A stretch of DNA of 36,602 bases, from IMG/VR virus record IMGVR_UViG_3300041926_000014, positions 1 through 36,602 of that record; one strand, 5' to 3'. This stretch comes from a virus. Of this stretch, positions 29,086 through 36,386 are shown piece after piece. Positions within the stretch are counted from its first letter, which is position 1. Each line of letters opens with the position of its first letter. A model generated the notes under the pieces. It was not told the DNA's origin. It searched no databases and saw nothing but the letters and a program-made list of their open reading frames with translations. The translations under genes were made by a program, and so were the position numbers.

Positions 29086-29367
29086 ATGGTTGATGATAAA
29101 AAGAAGAAAGCTATCATAAAAAAAATTAACAAGAAACTCCTTGAAAGTCTAGGCAATTATAGAAAATTCTTAAATTATGCTGCAGGTGATGTTCCAATAG
29201 GCTGTCTATGCGTTAATCCTATCATTGAAAAGATATTACACGAAAACGGTTTCGAAAGGGTCTACGACCTTTTTAACACAGATCTTACTAAAATCAAAGG
29301 GCTCGGAAGATCCAGGCTGGGGGAGCTTACAACCCGCCTTCAAGAGTTCATCGCGATGCAGGGTTAG
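29086..29367 (+). CDS. RNA polymerase alpha-CTD-like / helix-hairpin-helix protein on the opposite strand
   Basis: A 93-aa protein. Residues 1-30 are Lys-rich and helical; residues 35-90 match the alpha-subunit C-terminal domain pattern: 'DVPIGCLCVNPIIEKILHEN', 'GFERVYDLFNTDLTKIKGLG' and 'RSRLGELTTRLQEFI', with the helix-hairpin-helix turn at KGLGRSRL. I recall similar phage proteins. Such domains bind DNA and activators, so the protein might redirect host polymerase. It starts 11 bases from the divergent scaffold start with no room for a promoter between, and its last 132 bases overlap the convergent 29236-29844 gene. Confidence 0.75.
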   Translation: MVDDKKKKAIIKKINKKLLESLGNYRKFLNYAAGDVPIGCLCVNPIIEKILHENGFERVYDLFNTDLTKIKGLGRSRLGELTTRLQEFIAMQG

Positions 29368-29844
29368 ATATTCAGTTTCTGAAGGCATAGTGATGTCATG
29401 CTCATAACGTATATATTCCCAGAATTTACCTTCAAAAAATGCTACAGACCATGCTTGCATAGTTTTATATCGCTTGTCAACCACAGCCAGGGAGGCTAGT
29501 TCAGCCATTACAATATCACTTGGCAGTACCCATAAGCGTTTTGTTATTCTGTCTGATTGTTTATTGTATAAAAAAACTGCTTGATTAGGCCTTGGCTGCG
29601 GCAGATAAGGCCAGCAATAGAATTTGCGGCGAGTTAGATTAGGTATCAGAGAATCTTTAGCTATGATCATCACAACGCAGAATTCATCTTCATCAATCAT
29701 AGAGCGATAGATGTTAATACTATCCCATAAATGCTTGGTGATATCATCAGACATGGCATGACCGACCTCTCTAGCATCATATTTAGTGGTATCTGATGCT
29801 GCCTTGCGTGATAATTCCCCGGCTGTTTTTCGATTTTCACTCAT
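29236..29844 (-). CDS. Conserved phage protein (202 aa) of unknown function
   Basis: From the ATG at 29844 (overlapping the upstream stop by one base, GGAAAGAG upstream). The centre is distinctive and I recall it from related phages: 'YRSMIDEDEFCVVMIIAKDS', 'RRKFYCWPYLPQPRPNQAVF', 'LYNKQSDRITKRLWVLPS', 'YKTMQAWSVAFFEGKFWEYI' and 'YLTLHRDELLKAGCK'. Related proteins, as I recall them, end near the AGCK motif; here another 29 residues follow, lying antisense to the alpha-CTD-like gene. Position between portal and scaffold suggests a packaging or assembly role, but that is unproven. Confidence 0.72.
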   Translation of the reverse strand: MSENRKTAGELSRKAASDTTKYDAREVGHAMSDDITKHLWDSINIYRSMIDEDEFCVVMIIAKDSLIPNLTRRKFYCWPYLPQPRPNQAVFLYNKQSDRITKRLWVLPSDIVMAELASLAVVDKRYKTMQAWSVAFFEGKFWEYIRYEHDITMPSETEYLTLHRDELLKAGCKLPQPGSSEPFDFSKICVKKVVDPFETVFV

Positions 29845-30071
29845 TATATTGACTCTTTCCAAAACATGTCTGTGCGTAAAAAGTGGTATTGATCATCTTT
29901 TTCATAACATAACATATCACAATTCATATGTTTATCATGTTTATAAGGGCGTGTAATCATCGATTCAAATGATGAAAATTTTCCATTTTCCAAAATTCCC
30001 AATGAGATGATTTCTCCTTTGGGAGGGAGTTGATCTTTTACTGGTATCCAACCTTCGACTAATGATCGCAT
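29844..30071 (-). CDS. DUF551-like small protein (75 aa)
   Basis: The N-terminal 'EGWIPVKDQLPPKGE' matches the 'W.PV...LP..GE' opening of DUF551-type phage proteins, which then run as a beta-rich domain ('IISLGILENGKFSSFESMIT', 'YHFLRTDMFWKESI'). The family has no established role. The start 'ATGCGATCATTAG' is shared with the next upstream gene through a 22-bp direct repeat. It ends in TAATG overlap with the following gene. Confidence 0.6.
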   Translation of the reverse strand: MRSLVEGWIPVKDQLPPKGEIISLGILENGKFSSFESMITRPYKHDKHMNCDMLCYEKDDQYHFLRTDMFWKESI

Positions 30072-30228
30072 TCATTTATTAATTCTTAGATGTAATCATG
30101 ATGTCATATTTTATTTTTTCTAGAAATTTTTCTACAACTTCGACATCATATTGAAGAACAAGATCTAAAAATTTATGATATAATTCGTCAGTTTTAATCT
30201 TTTTTTCTAATGATCGCATTCATTTATT
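30059..30228. repeat. 22-bp perfect direct repeat flanking a 46-aa gene
   Basis: CTAATGATCGCATTCATTTATT occurs at 30059-30080 and again at 30207-30228, 148 bases apart. Both copies cover a start codon, so both downstream genes begin ATGCGATCATTAG. Recombination between the copies would remove the 46-aa gene exactly, which suggests that it was inserted or duplicated through this repeat. Confidence 0.9.
30079..30219 (-). CDS. 46-aa helical protein inside the direct repeat
   Basis: ATG at 30219, TAA at 30079. The product is helical and charged ('KIKTDELYHKFLDLVLQYDV', 'EVVEKFLEKIKYDIMIT'). Its first four codons come from the repeat, the same as in the DUF551-like gene. The start overlaps the end of the 63-aa gene. 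Unknown function; it may be a recent insertion. Confidence 0.45.
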   Translation of the reverse strand: MRSLEKKIKTDELYHKFLDLVLQYDVEVVEKFLEKIKYDIMITSKN

Positions 30229-30398
30229 TTTTGATGTGGTTGTGCTCTATCTTTTCCAGGTCTTGGTAAGAAAGCCCCGGCAGGATCGTCCCCATAACCT
30301 TCAGCAGACATAGGAAAATGTTTTTCCCATGCTTTTTCACTTGGCATGCCTAAGTGATACCCAATATTCAAATCATGAGCTTCTTTTGATTTTTTCAT
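30207..30398 (-). CDS. 63-aa phage protein of unknown function
   Basis: Starts at 30398 after TTGAGGAAAT. Residues read 'EAHDLNIGYHLGMPSEKAWE', 'KHFPMSAEGYGDDPAGAFLP' and 'RPGKDRAQPHQKINE'. The 'GAFLPRPGKDR' part looks conserved-type, but I cannot name it. Its last codons lie in the 22-bp repeat, so the original C-terminus may have been altered. Small soluble protein, unknown role. Confidence 0.55.
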   Translation of the reverse strand: MKKSKEAHDLNIGYHLGMPSEKAWEKHFPMSAEGYGDDPAGAFLPRPGKDRAQPHQKINECDH

Positions 30399-30421
30399 AT
30401 TTCCTCAAATTAAATGAAGGA

Positions 30422-30451
30422 AGGCTATAAATGTTCGCGAATTTATAGCCT
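30422..30451. terminator. Perfect 11-bp inverted repeat with TTCGCGAA centre
   Basis: AGGCTATAAAT (30422-30432) pairs with ATTTATAGCCT (30441-30451) around GTTCGCGA; the centre TTCGCGAA (30434-30441) is itself palindromic. It lies between the stop of the 64-aa gene and the start of the 63-aa gene. CGGTTTT follows on the plus strand but no T-run on the minus strand, so it may be a terminator for antisense RNA, an attenuator, or a protein-binding site. Confidence 0.5.
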
Positions 30452-30477
30452 CGGTTTTGTGGACGTCTCGCCCACTT

Positions 30478-30672
30478 CTAATATTTCATTTTATGCTTTC
30501 TAGTGTAGGATGCAAGAGCATCGGCATTTTTCTTAAGCTCTTCTGGATTTCCCATTTCACTATTAGCATATTTGCCGTCAGCTTGATCAACCATTTCATA
30601 TTTTTTTTCATGGTGATCTCTGTTAAATTCTCCCATCGCATTCATATGCTTATGATGTGGATGACCTTTCAT
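30478..30672 (-). CDS. His/Lys-rich 64-aa protein
   Basis: AAGGAGTATATT precedes the ATG. The product is rich in His, Lys and Met: 'MKGHPHHKHMNAMGEFNRDH', then 'EKKYEMVDQADGKYANSEMG' and 'NPEELKKNADALASYTRKHK'. The N-terminal HPHHKHM cluster could bind metal. Co-transcribed with the portal gene just upstream (10-base gap). Unknown function. Confidence 0.58.
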   Translation of the reverse strand: MKGHPHHKHMNAMGEFNRDHHEKKYEMVDQADGKYANSEMGNPEELKKNADALASYTRKHKMKY

Positions 30673-30682
30673 AATATACTCC

Positions 30683-32698
30683 TTAGCCCATATTGGCTGT
30701 TTGATTTGTATTTTCTGTATTTTGTCCTTTTATTGCCATAGCAATTTCATAAGAACGACCTATCATTTCTAAATCCATATTTTCAAGATCAAGCATAGAT
30801 TTTACTAAATCCATTTCAGTTTGCGTACGTTTATGTTCAGCATCTGCATGTAGATCGACAACTTTTGCTTGTGATTCATCAACCTTGGCCATATCTAAAC
30901 GGGATTTAGCAAATGCTTGCATGATTTTAGCTTGATCTAATTGAGCTTGTTGTTGCGATTGAGCTTCTTGCGCCTGTTGTTGTTGTTGTTGTTCTTGTTC
31001 CATTTCATCGATTACTTGACGCTTATTTGCGAGGAATGCAGCTCTTAGGATAGATTTGTTAGAAACAGGTATTTGCATTTCACGGAAATTAAGTAACTGT
31101 TGAAGCTCCATTTGTTTTTGAGTTGTTGAGTAGTTACCTTCTTCGACTGCCAGGCTGTATTTTTGGCTGTAGCTTGAAAAGAATCTTGGATCAGCTTCAT
31201 GTCCCAATATGTTACGTATTTTACCTTTGCTGAAGTTTTTTCGGATAGCTTCCATTCTAATCTTGCCATATAATCGTTGAGTATAATCCAATTTGTCAAA
31301 GATCGTTTGCAGAGTTGTAAGCCCGGCCCCTTGTCGAAGCATACTAAGGATACCGGATTTATCATCGGTTGCAGCTCCGAGTAATTCTTCATTGACACCT
31401 GATATTTTTGTTATGTCTTCGGATAATGATTGTGATAGTTCTAATAATGACTGAGGAATAGCCGCAGGTTCAATTCTTTGCACTTCATTCGGCAAATGAC
31501 CGGCTTTTAAAGGCACTAAAAATCCCTGCCCCGATTGCCTGAAGGCTTTTACGTCTGTAACTGCATCAATAGGGAAAATCCAACCTGAATTTATTTGTGA
31601 TTGAAGAATTTCGAGCTCAATGACTTTACGCATGTTATAGAGAAATTGAGCATCCCTGAGATTGCGTATGACACCCATAACACGCCAAGCATAGTTAGTA
31701 ACATCAGGTTCATAATAACAAATAGAAGGAACACAAGGATATGAATCAATATTGAGAAGATTAGGCCCATTATATACTTCTTTATCGCCTAAGGCTATTG
31801 ATAGCTTGACTGTAGGGATTTGCATTTTCTTGATTTGTAGCCACGGTTGTTGTTGAAGCACCATTTGCAACATTTCTTCAGGTTCTTCATCTTCTTCCTC
31901 CCATTCAATAGATTCACCTGATTTGGGATCGATCACCATCGTTGCTGTTCTAGTGGATCTATAAAGGAATTCATCATAAGTAAACATATTGTTGAGAGCA
32001 ATATTTTGTAGTTCAGCTTGCACGGGAAATCTTCCGTCTTTCATTCCGGAAGGACGCATCTTATCTATTTCTTTATCATATCCTTTTAGAAGTACTTTTG
32101 CGCCTTCTTTTGATGTCCAACGCCTTCTCCATATGCCGTCACAGTCGCTGAGATCCTGCTTGCGGAAATACTGCGATATTAGGAAATTATTGTATGACAC
32201 CGCATCATCAAAAAGATCTCCTGAAATAGGATCAAAAGTATAATCAGGATACATATAAATCAAAGTCATACCTGTATCTGTTGAACCTTCAAAGGCCTCG
32301 CTTAAATATTCTTGAAATCCGCTTCTAGTTTCACACCATTTTAAGACCATATTCCAATCGTCTGCGAGAGAATCTTCTTCATGTAAAGGAACGGTAATAG
32401 TAGATTTGCGATATTGTCTTTGACGTCCACATATCATATTGATATGTCGACGAATCAAGTTAAAGAAATAACGATAGGCATTTTGATTAAAATTGTTTCC
32501 TGTAGCCCATCCATAAAGCGATTGATCGCCTACTTTGAAACGCTTATCTATAAAACCTTGAGACCAATAGGCTGAATTCCCTGTATAGTTTGCCTGATAG
32601 AATTCATCTTTTAGCTGTTTTATATTTTTCGAACTGACATCGGAAGGGTCTATATAACCCACTCCCATGTTGTAACCACCTTGGGAATATGACGGCAT
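30683..32698 (-). CDS. Portal protein, P22 type
   Basis: 671 aa, the size of P22-like portals. The N-terminal clip/wing region has 'YRYFFNLIRRHINMICGRQR' (residues about 75-94), a helix typical of this family, 'GSTDTGMTLIYMYPDYTFDP' next, and 'YYEPDVTNYAWRVMGVIRNL' near 335. The channel region includes 'INSGWIFPIDAVTD' and 'ITKISGVNEELLGAATDD', followed by 'KSGILSMLRQGAGLTTLQTI', where the GVNEE.LG pattern is characteristic. The C-terminus is a Gln-rich coiled coil with a CAA-encoded Q tract, probably the barrel or a disordered tail. It is the ring through which DNA enters and leaves. Confidence 0.85.
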   Translation of the reverse strand: MPSYSQGGYNMGVGYIDPSDVSSKNIKQLKDEFYQANYTGNSAYWSQGFIDKRFKVGDQSLYGWATGNNFNQNAYRYFFNLIRRHINMICGRQRQYRKSTITVPLHEEDSLADDWNMVLKWCETRSGFQEYLSEAFEGSTDTGMTLIYMYPDYTFDPISGDLFDDAVSYNNFLISQYFRKQDLSDCDGIWRRRWTSKEGAKVLLKGYDKEIDKMRPSGMKDGRFPVQAELQNIALNNMFTYDEFLYRSTRTATMVIDPKSGESIEWEEEDEEPEEMLQMVLQQQPWLQIKKMQIPTVKLSIALGDKEVYNGPNLLNIDSYPCVPSICYYEPDVTNYAWRVMGVIRNLRDAQFLYNMRKVIELEILQSQINSGWIFPIDAVTDVKAFRQSGQGFLVPLKAGHLPNEVQRIEPAAIPQSLLELSQSLSEDITKISGVNEELLGAATDDKSGILSMLRQGAGLTTLQTIFDKLDYTQRLYGKIRMEAIRKNFSKGKIRNILGHEADPRFFSSYSQKYSLAVEEGNYSTTQKQMELQQLLNFREMQIPVSNKSILRAAFLANKRQVIDEMEQEQQQQQQAQEAQSQQQAQLDQAKIMQAFAKSRLDMAKVDESQAKVVDLHADAEHKRTQTEMDLVKSMLDLENMDLEMIGRSYEIAMAIKGQNTENTNQTANMG

Positions 32699-32706
32699 TT
32701 TTTACC

Positions 32707-32729
32707 ATATATTAAATTATTTAATATAT
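32707..32729. other. 10-bp AT-rich hairpin before the portal gene
   Basis: ATATATTAAA (32707-32716) pairs with TTTAATATAT (32720-32729) around TTA, in the 43-base gap upstream of the portal ATG. On the mRNA it ends about eight bases before the start codon and so could slow ribosome access; there is only a weak GGTAA site. Confidence 0.5.
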
Positions 32730-32741
32730 AGCATTTAATGA

Positions 32742-33068
32742 TTATTCTGGCTCTGGATATTTCAAATTTACAATATATTTTTGTTTTTCATTGTCCCAAG
32801 CTAATTCACCATTCTTGACAAGAGTCCAATGAGTTACATCAGAGTTACATATTTTTGGTGAATTCCAGACATCCTTATCACATCTATACCATTGCCGGCA
32901 AGGATGATCCCAAAAAGCTTTGATCTTCGTTTTGCACCCTTTTTTTAATATCCACACATTATGAAATGAAGGGGGTAAAAGATATTCATCATCTTTATTT
33001 TTAAATAATTCGAGTACTTTTGGAATCTCAACGTGACTTATCTGTATCCATTGTTCTGCTGGATTCAT
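32742..33068 (-). CDS. 108-aa hypothetical protein
   Basis: Starts at 33068 inside the upstream gene (41-base overlap), with AGAGAAATG ahead. Aromatic and Cys-containing: 'NVWILKKGCKTKIKAFWDHP', 'CRQWYRCDKDVWNSPKICNS' and 'VTHWTLVKNGELAWDNEKQK'. The four Cys may bind metal but the spacing is irregular. No known family. Between terminase and portal, where accessory packaging genes are often found. Confidence 0.55.
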   Translation of the reverse strand: MNPAEQWIQISHVEIPKVLELFKNKDDEYLLPPSFHNVWILKKGCKTKIKAFWDHPCRQWYRCDKDVWNSPKICNSDVTHWTLVKNGELAWDNEKQKYIVNLKYPEPE

Positions 33069-33267
33069 TCATTTCTCTTTGTAATTTCGATTGCATTTCT
33101 TTTGCTGTTTGTCTGATTAAAGATAGGACAGCCCTTTGAACTCCTGGATCTTTTTGGAAAAATTCTTTTTCACATTCTTCATTCATGAAAACAAGCTTTG
33201 AATACTGTTTGATTTCTCCATATTCATCGAATAGCATTGAGTCTATATGCTCAAATTTATTTTTCAT
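33028..33267 (-). CDS. 79-aa helical hypothetical protein
   Basis: The ATG overlaps the previous stop by one base (TAATG). The protein is helical, with 'FMNEECEKEFFQKDPGVQRA' and 'VLSLIRQTAKEMQSKLQREM', a coiled-coil-like segment, and a polar tail. The tail lies in the overlap with the next gene. No family assigned. Confidence 0.52.
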   Translation of the reverse strand: MKNKFEHIDSMLFDEYGEIKQYSKLVFMNEECEKEFFQKDPGVQRAVLSLIRQTAKEMQSKLQREMNESSRTMDTDKSR

Positions 33268-33488
33268 TAGAAAAATGACCTATAAAATTCTTTCACTTGT
33301 TCTTCAGGGAATCTTGAGAACCAACATTCATCACATTCCTGCATATGGTGCCCATAACTTTGCAAGTATTCTTTTGAACATTTAAAACACTGATGTTTTT
33401 TTATCTCAGAATTCATTAAATACTCAACAAACCTATCAATGTCTTCTGTAGTGATCTCAGTAGGCTTGTTTAATTGTTCATCCATCAT
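33267..33488 (-). CDS. Small zinc-finger protein (73 aa)
   Basis: Starts directly at the terminase stop (TAATG), with CCAGGATATTTTT upstream. The middle carries 'CFKCSKEYLQSYGHHMQECD' and 'ECWFSRFPEEQ', a CxxC-x12-15-CxxC arrangement with extra His residues that should hold one zinc. The N-terminal part is acidic and helical. Its placement next to the large terminase suggests an accessory role in packaging, perhaps an HNH-like remnant without the catalytic core. Confidence 0.6.
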   Translation of the reverse strand: MMDEQLNKPTEITTEDIDRFVEYLMNSEIKKHQCFKCSKEYLQSYGHHMQECDECWFSRFPEEQVKEFYRSFF

Positions 33489-34774
33489 TAAAAATATCCT
33501 GGCCCTATTTGCGGGTTCATATAACCATAGCCTTCATTTTCTTCGTATACTTTATGACGCAGTTGTTGAATTGTCAAGTTTTCGTCTGGATTGTTAAATT
33601 CGCCTTGTGGAAATGCGCTGTAACAAGCGTATCTAAGGGCATCTGGTAGGTGATCAGCTCGTTTTGTTTTATCCGGCTTATCTTCGCCTCTATCGGCTGC
33701 TTTGGGACACCATGAATAAGATTGCAATTGTTCTCTCAAAATCTGACATGAGCGATGAATAACTAAGTTTTTCCCGGCAATAAATTTACCTGTTGTTTTT
33801 ATTCCAGGTACGACATCGTTAATTGCATCAAGTACGGGCAAATCTCCTTGTCGAAGAGCGATCTTAAGTGAGGCGGCAGACGGGTCAAGATATATAGCTG
33901 ATACACTTTTATAACCGATAAAGTCTTTAATATCCTTAACCAGTTCCGCATCCGTTTTGGCTCGTCCGGCTTTGGCACTATCATAATAATATTCCGCCTC
34001 GACATGGAGCTGGGGCCATTTACGGGGAGATACCCCCACCAATACCGCAGCCGTTGCATTCGTCGTACCATAGTCGATACCGACAATGTAGTAGGATGGT
34101 GGCTCGTATGGTAAACTGTATTCATTATCATGGTCGTATGTGTCATAAATTGCACCTGTGGCTAATGTCCATTCACCTAAAATATATCGTTTATACCACA
34201 TTCCAGTATATGAGGCTTTAATTTGTTGTTTATAAGCTTGATCAAGAGAGGGATTATCTTCTAAATTGAATTGCCAGCATTTTAGATCTAGAGCTGGATT
34301 ATCGATATAATCTTTCTTAAGCCAATGTGCAGGGCCTTCCGGGTTACATGTAGCTAGAATTTTTGCTCCAGGCTTACGCATGCGCGATTCAAGCATCTTC
34401 CAAAATGGTTCTGGCAGGCATGTTGCTTCATCAACATAAGCTAACACTAAAGTCGAGCCTTGGATAGTATGTACAGCAGAAACATCAGGAGCACCAACAA
34501 ACCAAATGGTGCGTCCAAATAATATATCTTTTTGTGCTTTTTCTGTGGGTGCAGGAAATCCCATCCTCTCATACATATGTGTGAGTATGTTTCTTTGAAT
34601 AGAACCCCGATTGACGCCAATAATCATGACTTCGCCGGGAGGGCCAAATTCTATATCATAAATGAGACGTTCTAGGCTTGAATATGTTTTACCTGAAGAT
34701 ACGGAGCCAACCCATATATTATATCTGTGGGTCGCTTGTGAGAAGCTCTGACTCTGTTTTGGGCTGTTCGGCAT
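33488..34774 (-). CDS. terL: Terminase large subunit
   Basis: 428 aa. The ATPase has Walker A GSVSSGKT at residues 23-30, Walker B 'LVLAYVDE' at 109-116 with D115/E116, and a coupling motif 'ILATCNPEGP' near 138. The RNase H-like nuclease has 'IVGIDYGTTNATAAVLV' (first Asp), 'SAIYLDPSAASLK' (second Asp) and 'DHLPDALRYACY' (third Asp). Both activities are therefore complete. The enzyme cuts concatemers and pumps DNA through the portal. Its first 56 bases overlap the small-terminase gene, so translation is coupled. Confidence 0.92.
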   Translation of the reverse strand: MPNSPKQSQSFSQATHRYNIWVGSVSSGKTYSSLERLIYDIEFGPPGEVMIIGVNRGSIQRNILTHMYERMGFPAPTEKAQKDILFGRTIWFVGAPDVSAVHTIQGSTLVLAYVDEATCLPEPFWKMLESRMRKPGAKILATCNPEGPAHWLKKDYIDNPALDLKCWQFNLEDNPSLDQAYKQQIKASYTGMWYKRYILGEWTLATGAIYDTYDHDNEYSLPYEPPSYYIVGIDYGTTNATAAVLVGVSPRKWPQLHVEAEYYYDSAKAGRAKTDAELVKDIKDFIGYKSVSAIYLDPSAASLKIALRQGDLPVLDAINDVVPGIKTTGKFIAGKNLVIHRSCQILREQLQSYSWCPKAADRGEDKPDKTKRADHLPDALRYACYSAFPQGEFNNPDENLTIQQLRHKVYEENEGYGYMNPQIGPGYF

Positions 34775-35144
34775 TTGTTTTTTGTCTTAGTTGTTCTTCT
34801 AGAAATGCTATGCGTTGGTCTCTGTGGAGTATTTCTGAATTAGGTGCTGTTGTTTTGTTATCTTTATCTTGTTCTTGTTCTAGCCATTCTCGACCTAGAA
34901 TCGTAAGCATCTGAGTATTACCATCCATAGCTCTTTCATACTGCTGGTGACGCACATTTCCTTTTCCTACATTGTGTAAATTAGCGGAGTATTCAGAGAA
35001 ATATACGCCATATTCTGCTTTGAATCGATCACTAAAAGTGTCTTTATTAATGCCAAAATCCCAACATATTTCAGTAGCTGTACAACCAGCCTGCATTTTT
35101 CTTTCTACTAAATCCCAATCGATTGGCTTAGGTGGCCTAGCCAT
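34719..35144 (-). CDS. terS: Terminase small subunit
   Basis: 141 aa from the ATG at 35144, which has AGAGGA seven bases upstream; the frame extends to 35174 but without such a site. The N-terminus 'MARPPKPIDWDLVERKMQAG' leads into a helix-turn-helix ('CTATEICWDFGINKDTFSDR'), the usual DNA-recognition domain of phage small terminases. A helical middle ('NVGKGNVRHQQYERAMDG') and a coiled-coil tail ('RDQRIAFLEEQLRQK') for oligomerisation follow. It lies immediately upstream of the large subunit, as expected. Confidence 0.82.
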   Translation of the reverse strand: MARPPKPIDWDLVERKMQAGCTATEICWDFGINKDTFSDRFKAEYGVYFSEYSANLHNVGKGNVRHQQYERAMDGNTQMLTILGREWLEQEQDKDNKTTAPNSEILHRDQRIAFLEEQLRQKTNAEQPKTESELLTSDPQI

Positions 35145-35292
35145 TTTCGTCGTCCTCTTGTTCAAGAAATGCATCGATATAGCAAGACAAATAGCCTATG
35201 TTATAGAGTGCTATTTCTAGATGATCATCAAAGAGATGATTTCGGATCATTTCCAATTTAGATTTTATGTAATTCAGGTCTGATTCAACCAT
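35137..35292 (-). CDS. 51-aa acidic protein between methyltransferase and terminase
   Basis: ATG at 35292 lies inside the methyltransferase stop region (8-base overlap) and TAG at 35137 overlaps the small-terminase start by 8 bases. The product 'MVESDLNYIKSKLEMIRNHL' and 'FDDHLEIALYNIGYLSCYID' is a pair of helices with an acidic end ('LEQEDDENG'). I recall similar 'MVE.DL.YI..KLEM...L....I..ALYN.G.L' miniproteins near phage terminases. Unknown role. Confidence 0.6.
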   Translation of the reverse strand: MVESDLNYIKSKLEMIRNHLFDDHLEIALYNIGYLSCYIDAFLEQEDDENG

Positions 35293-36298
35293 TTTGTATT
35301 CTCGCTTTTGCTATGTTGCAGTAATCTTCTTCTTTCTCTATGCCTATAAAATTAATGTCAAGATGCTTGCATGCAATGCCAGTTGTACCCGATCCCATAA
35401 ATGGATCAAGGCATATTGGTGTACCTGGAGGAGCTAGTAATTTGATGATGTATTTCATTAAGGCGATAGGTTTGACGGTTGGATGCGAACACGGTTTATC
35501 AAGCCCTTTATTTCTTTCAGCTGATGAGGCTTTTGCGCAATAGAAAAAGCGTGAAGCGCCACCGGAATCATTATGACCTGGGTAATCCATTCTTTTTTTT
35601 CCTGAAAACATACCTGAATCTTTTTCCGTAGGATTCCATCCATTTTTTCCAGATTTACTAAATCCGCTTTGCTGATCAAGCAAATGCGCGCTTTCTTCAC
35701 TTAATATAAGATTGGCTGGCCATCGGCCTTTATGAATTGATTCAGTTGCTGTTTTATATTCGCCATATAGTTTAGGAAATTTATCTCCACCATTAGTTTT
35801 AATTTCATCATTTCCTATTCGCGAATCATCAATATTAATACCAGCTAATCCCCATTTTTGGGCATTTTGGGCATATGTGCCGTCTAGGGGTTTCATGCAT
35901 AATAGCCATCCTTCCCAGGAAGGTTTTAGTGCTGTGCCATAGCCTTCTAAGCCAAAATGATTATGTGATTTAGGAAAGCCAGAACCAAAGAGATGCATTA
36001 TCATATCGCGTATAATCCATCCCGAATCTTCTATTATGCAACCAAGTCTATGTATCATACGGGGTAATCCGGCGCATGCCATCGTGGAGCCTGGTTTGCA
36101 AATACGTAGCATTTCTTGCCAATATTCGGTAGATGGTATTTGATGATCCCAGCCTTTGTTCATGAATGAAATGCCGTAGGGGCTGTCTGTGACTATAAAG
36201 TCTACGCTATTATCCGGCATAGTGCGCATTATTTCGAGACAATCGCCATGATGTATGGTTTGAGTAGATGTATGAGTGAAGTCTAGTTGTGCGGTCAT
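35285..36298 (-). CDS. Site-specific DNA methyltransferase (beta-type motif order)
   Basis: 337 aa. Motif IV is TDSPYG at residues 37-42 and motif I is 'CLDPFMGSGTTGIACKHL' near residue 300, so the catalytic motif precedes the cofactor motif, as in beta-class N6-adenine or N4-cytosine methyltransferases. 'THPTVKP'-type sequence appears as 'SHPTVKPIALMKYIIKLL' just before motif I. The DSPY variant is common in phage enzymes. A large middle section is the likely recognition domain. With no restriction nuclease nearby it is best seen as a stand-alone phage methyltransferase for protection or regulation. No ribosome-binding site; a (CAA)n leader precedes the ATG. Confidence 0.85.
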   Translation of the reverse strand: MTAQLDFTHTSTQTIHHGDCLEIMRTMPDNSVDFIVTDSPYGISFMNKGWDHQIPSTEYWQEMLRICKPGSTMACAGLPRMIHRLGCIIEDSGWIIRDMIMHLFGSGFPKSHNHFGLEGYGTALKPSWEGWLLCMKPLDGTYAQNAQKWGLAGINIDDSRIGNDEIKTNGGDKFPKLYGEYKTATESIHKGRWPANLILSEESAHLLDQQSGFSKSGKNGWNPTEKDSGMFSGKKRMDYPGHNDSGGASRFFYCAKASSAERNKGLDKPCSHPTVKPIALMKYIIKLLAPPGTPICLDPFMGSGTTGIACKHLDINFIGIEKEEDYCNIAKARIQNG

Positions 36299-36332
36299 GA
36301 TTTTATGTTTGTTGTTGTTGTTATTTTTGTAA

Positions 36333-36386
36333 AGTATTTTCTTTAGAATATTTTCCTTGCAAAATATATTGAAGTTTTGTTATATT
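36333..36386. promoter_or_regulatory. Divergent promoter region sharing TTGCAA
   Basis: On the plus strand TTGCAA (36357-36362) and TATATT (36381-36386) are 18 bases apart. TTGCAA is a palindrome, so on the minus strand the same six bases can serve as -35 with AATACT (36338-36333) 18 bases on, giving a start near 36326 for the methyltransferase, just before its CAA-repeat leader. The rightward promoter is the better one. Confidence 0.45.

Noticed and set aside
31045-31398. 117-aa minus-strand frame within the portal gene
   Set aside because: It is a second frame of the same strand inside the clear portal coding region, with no ribosome-binding site and unlikely composition.
33799-34155. 118-aa minus-strand frame within the large terminase gene
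   Set aside because: A shadow frame inside the nuclease-domain coding region; Met/Thr/Arg-rich and without a start signal.
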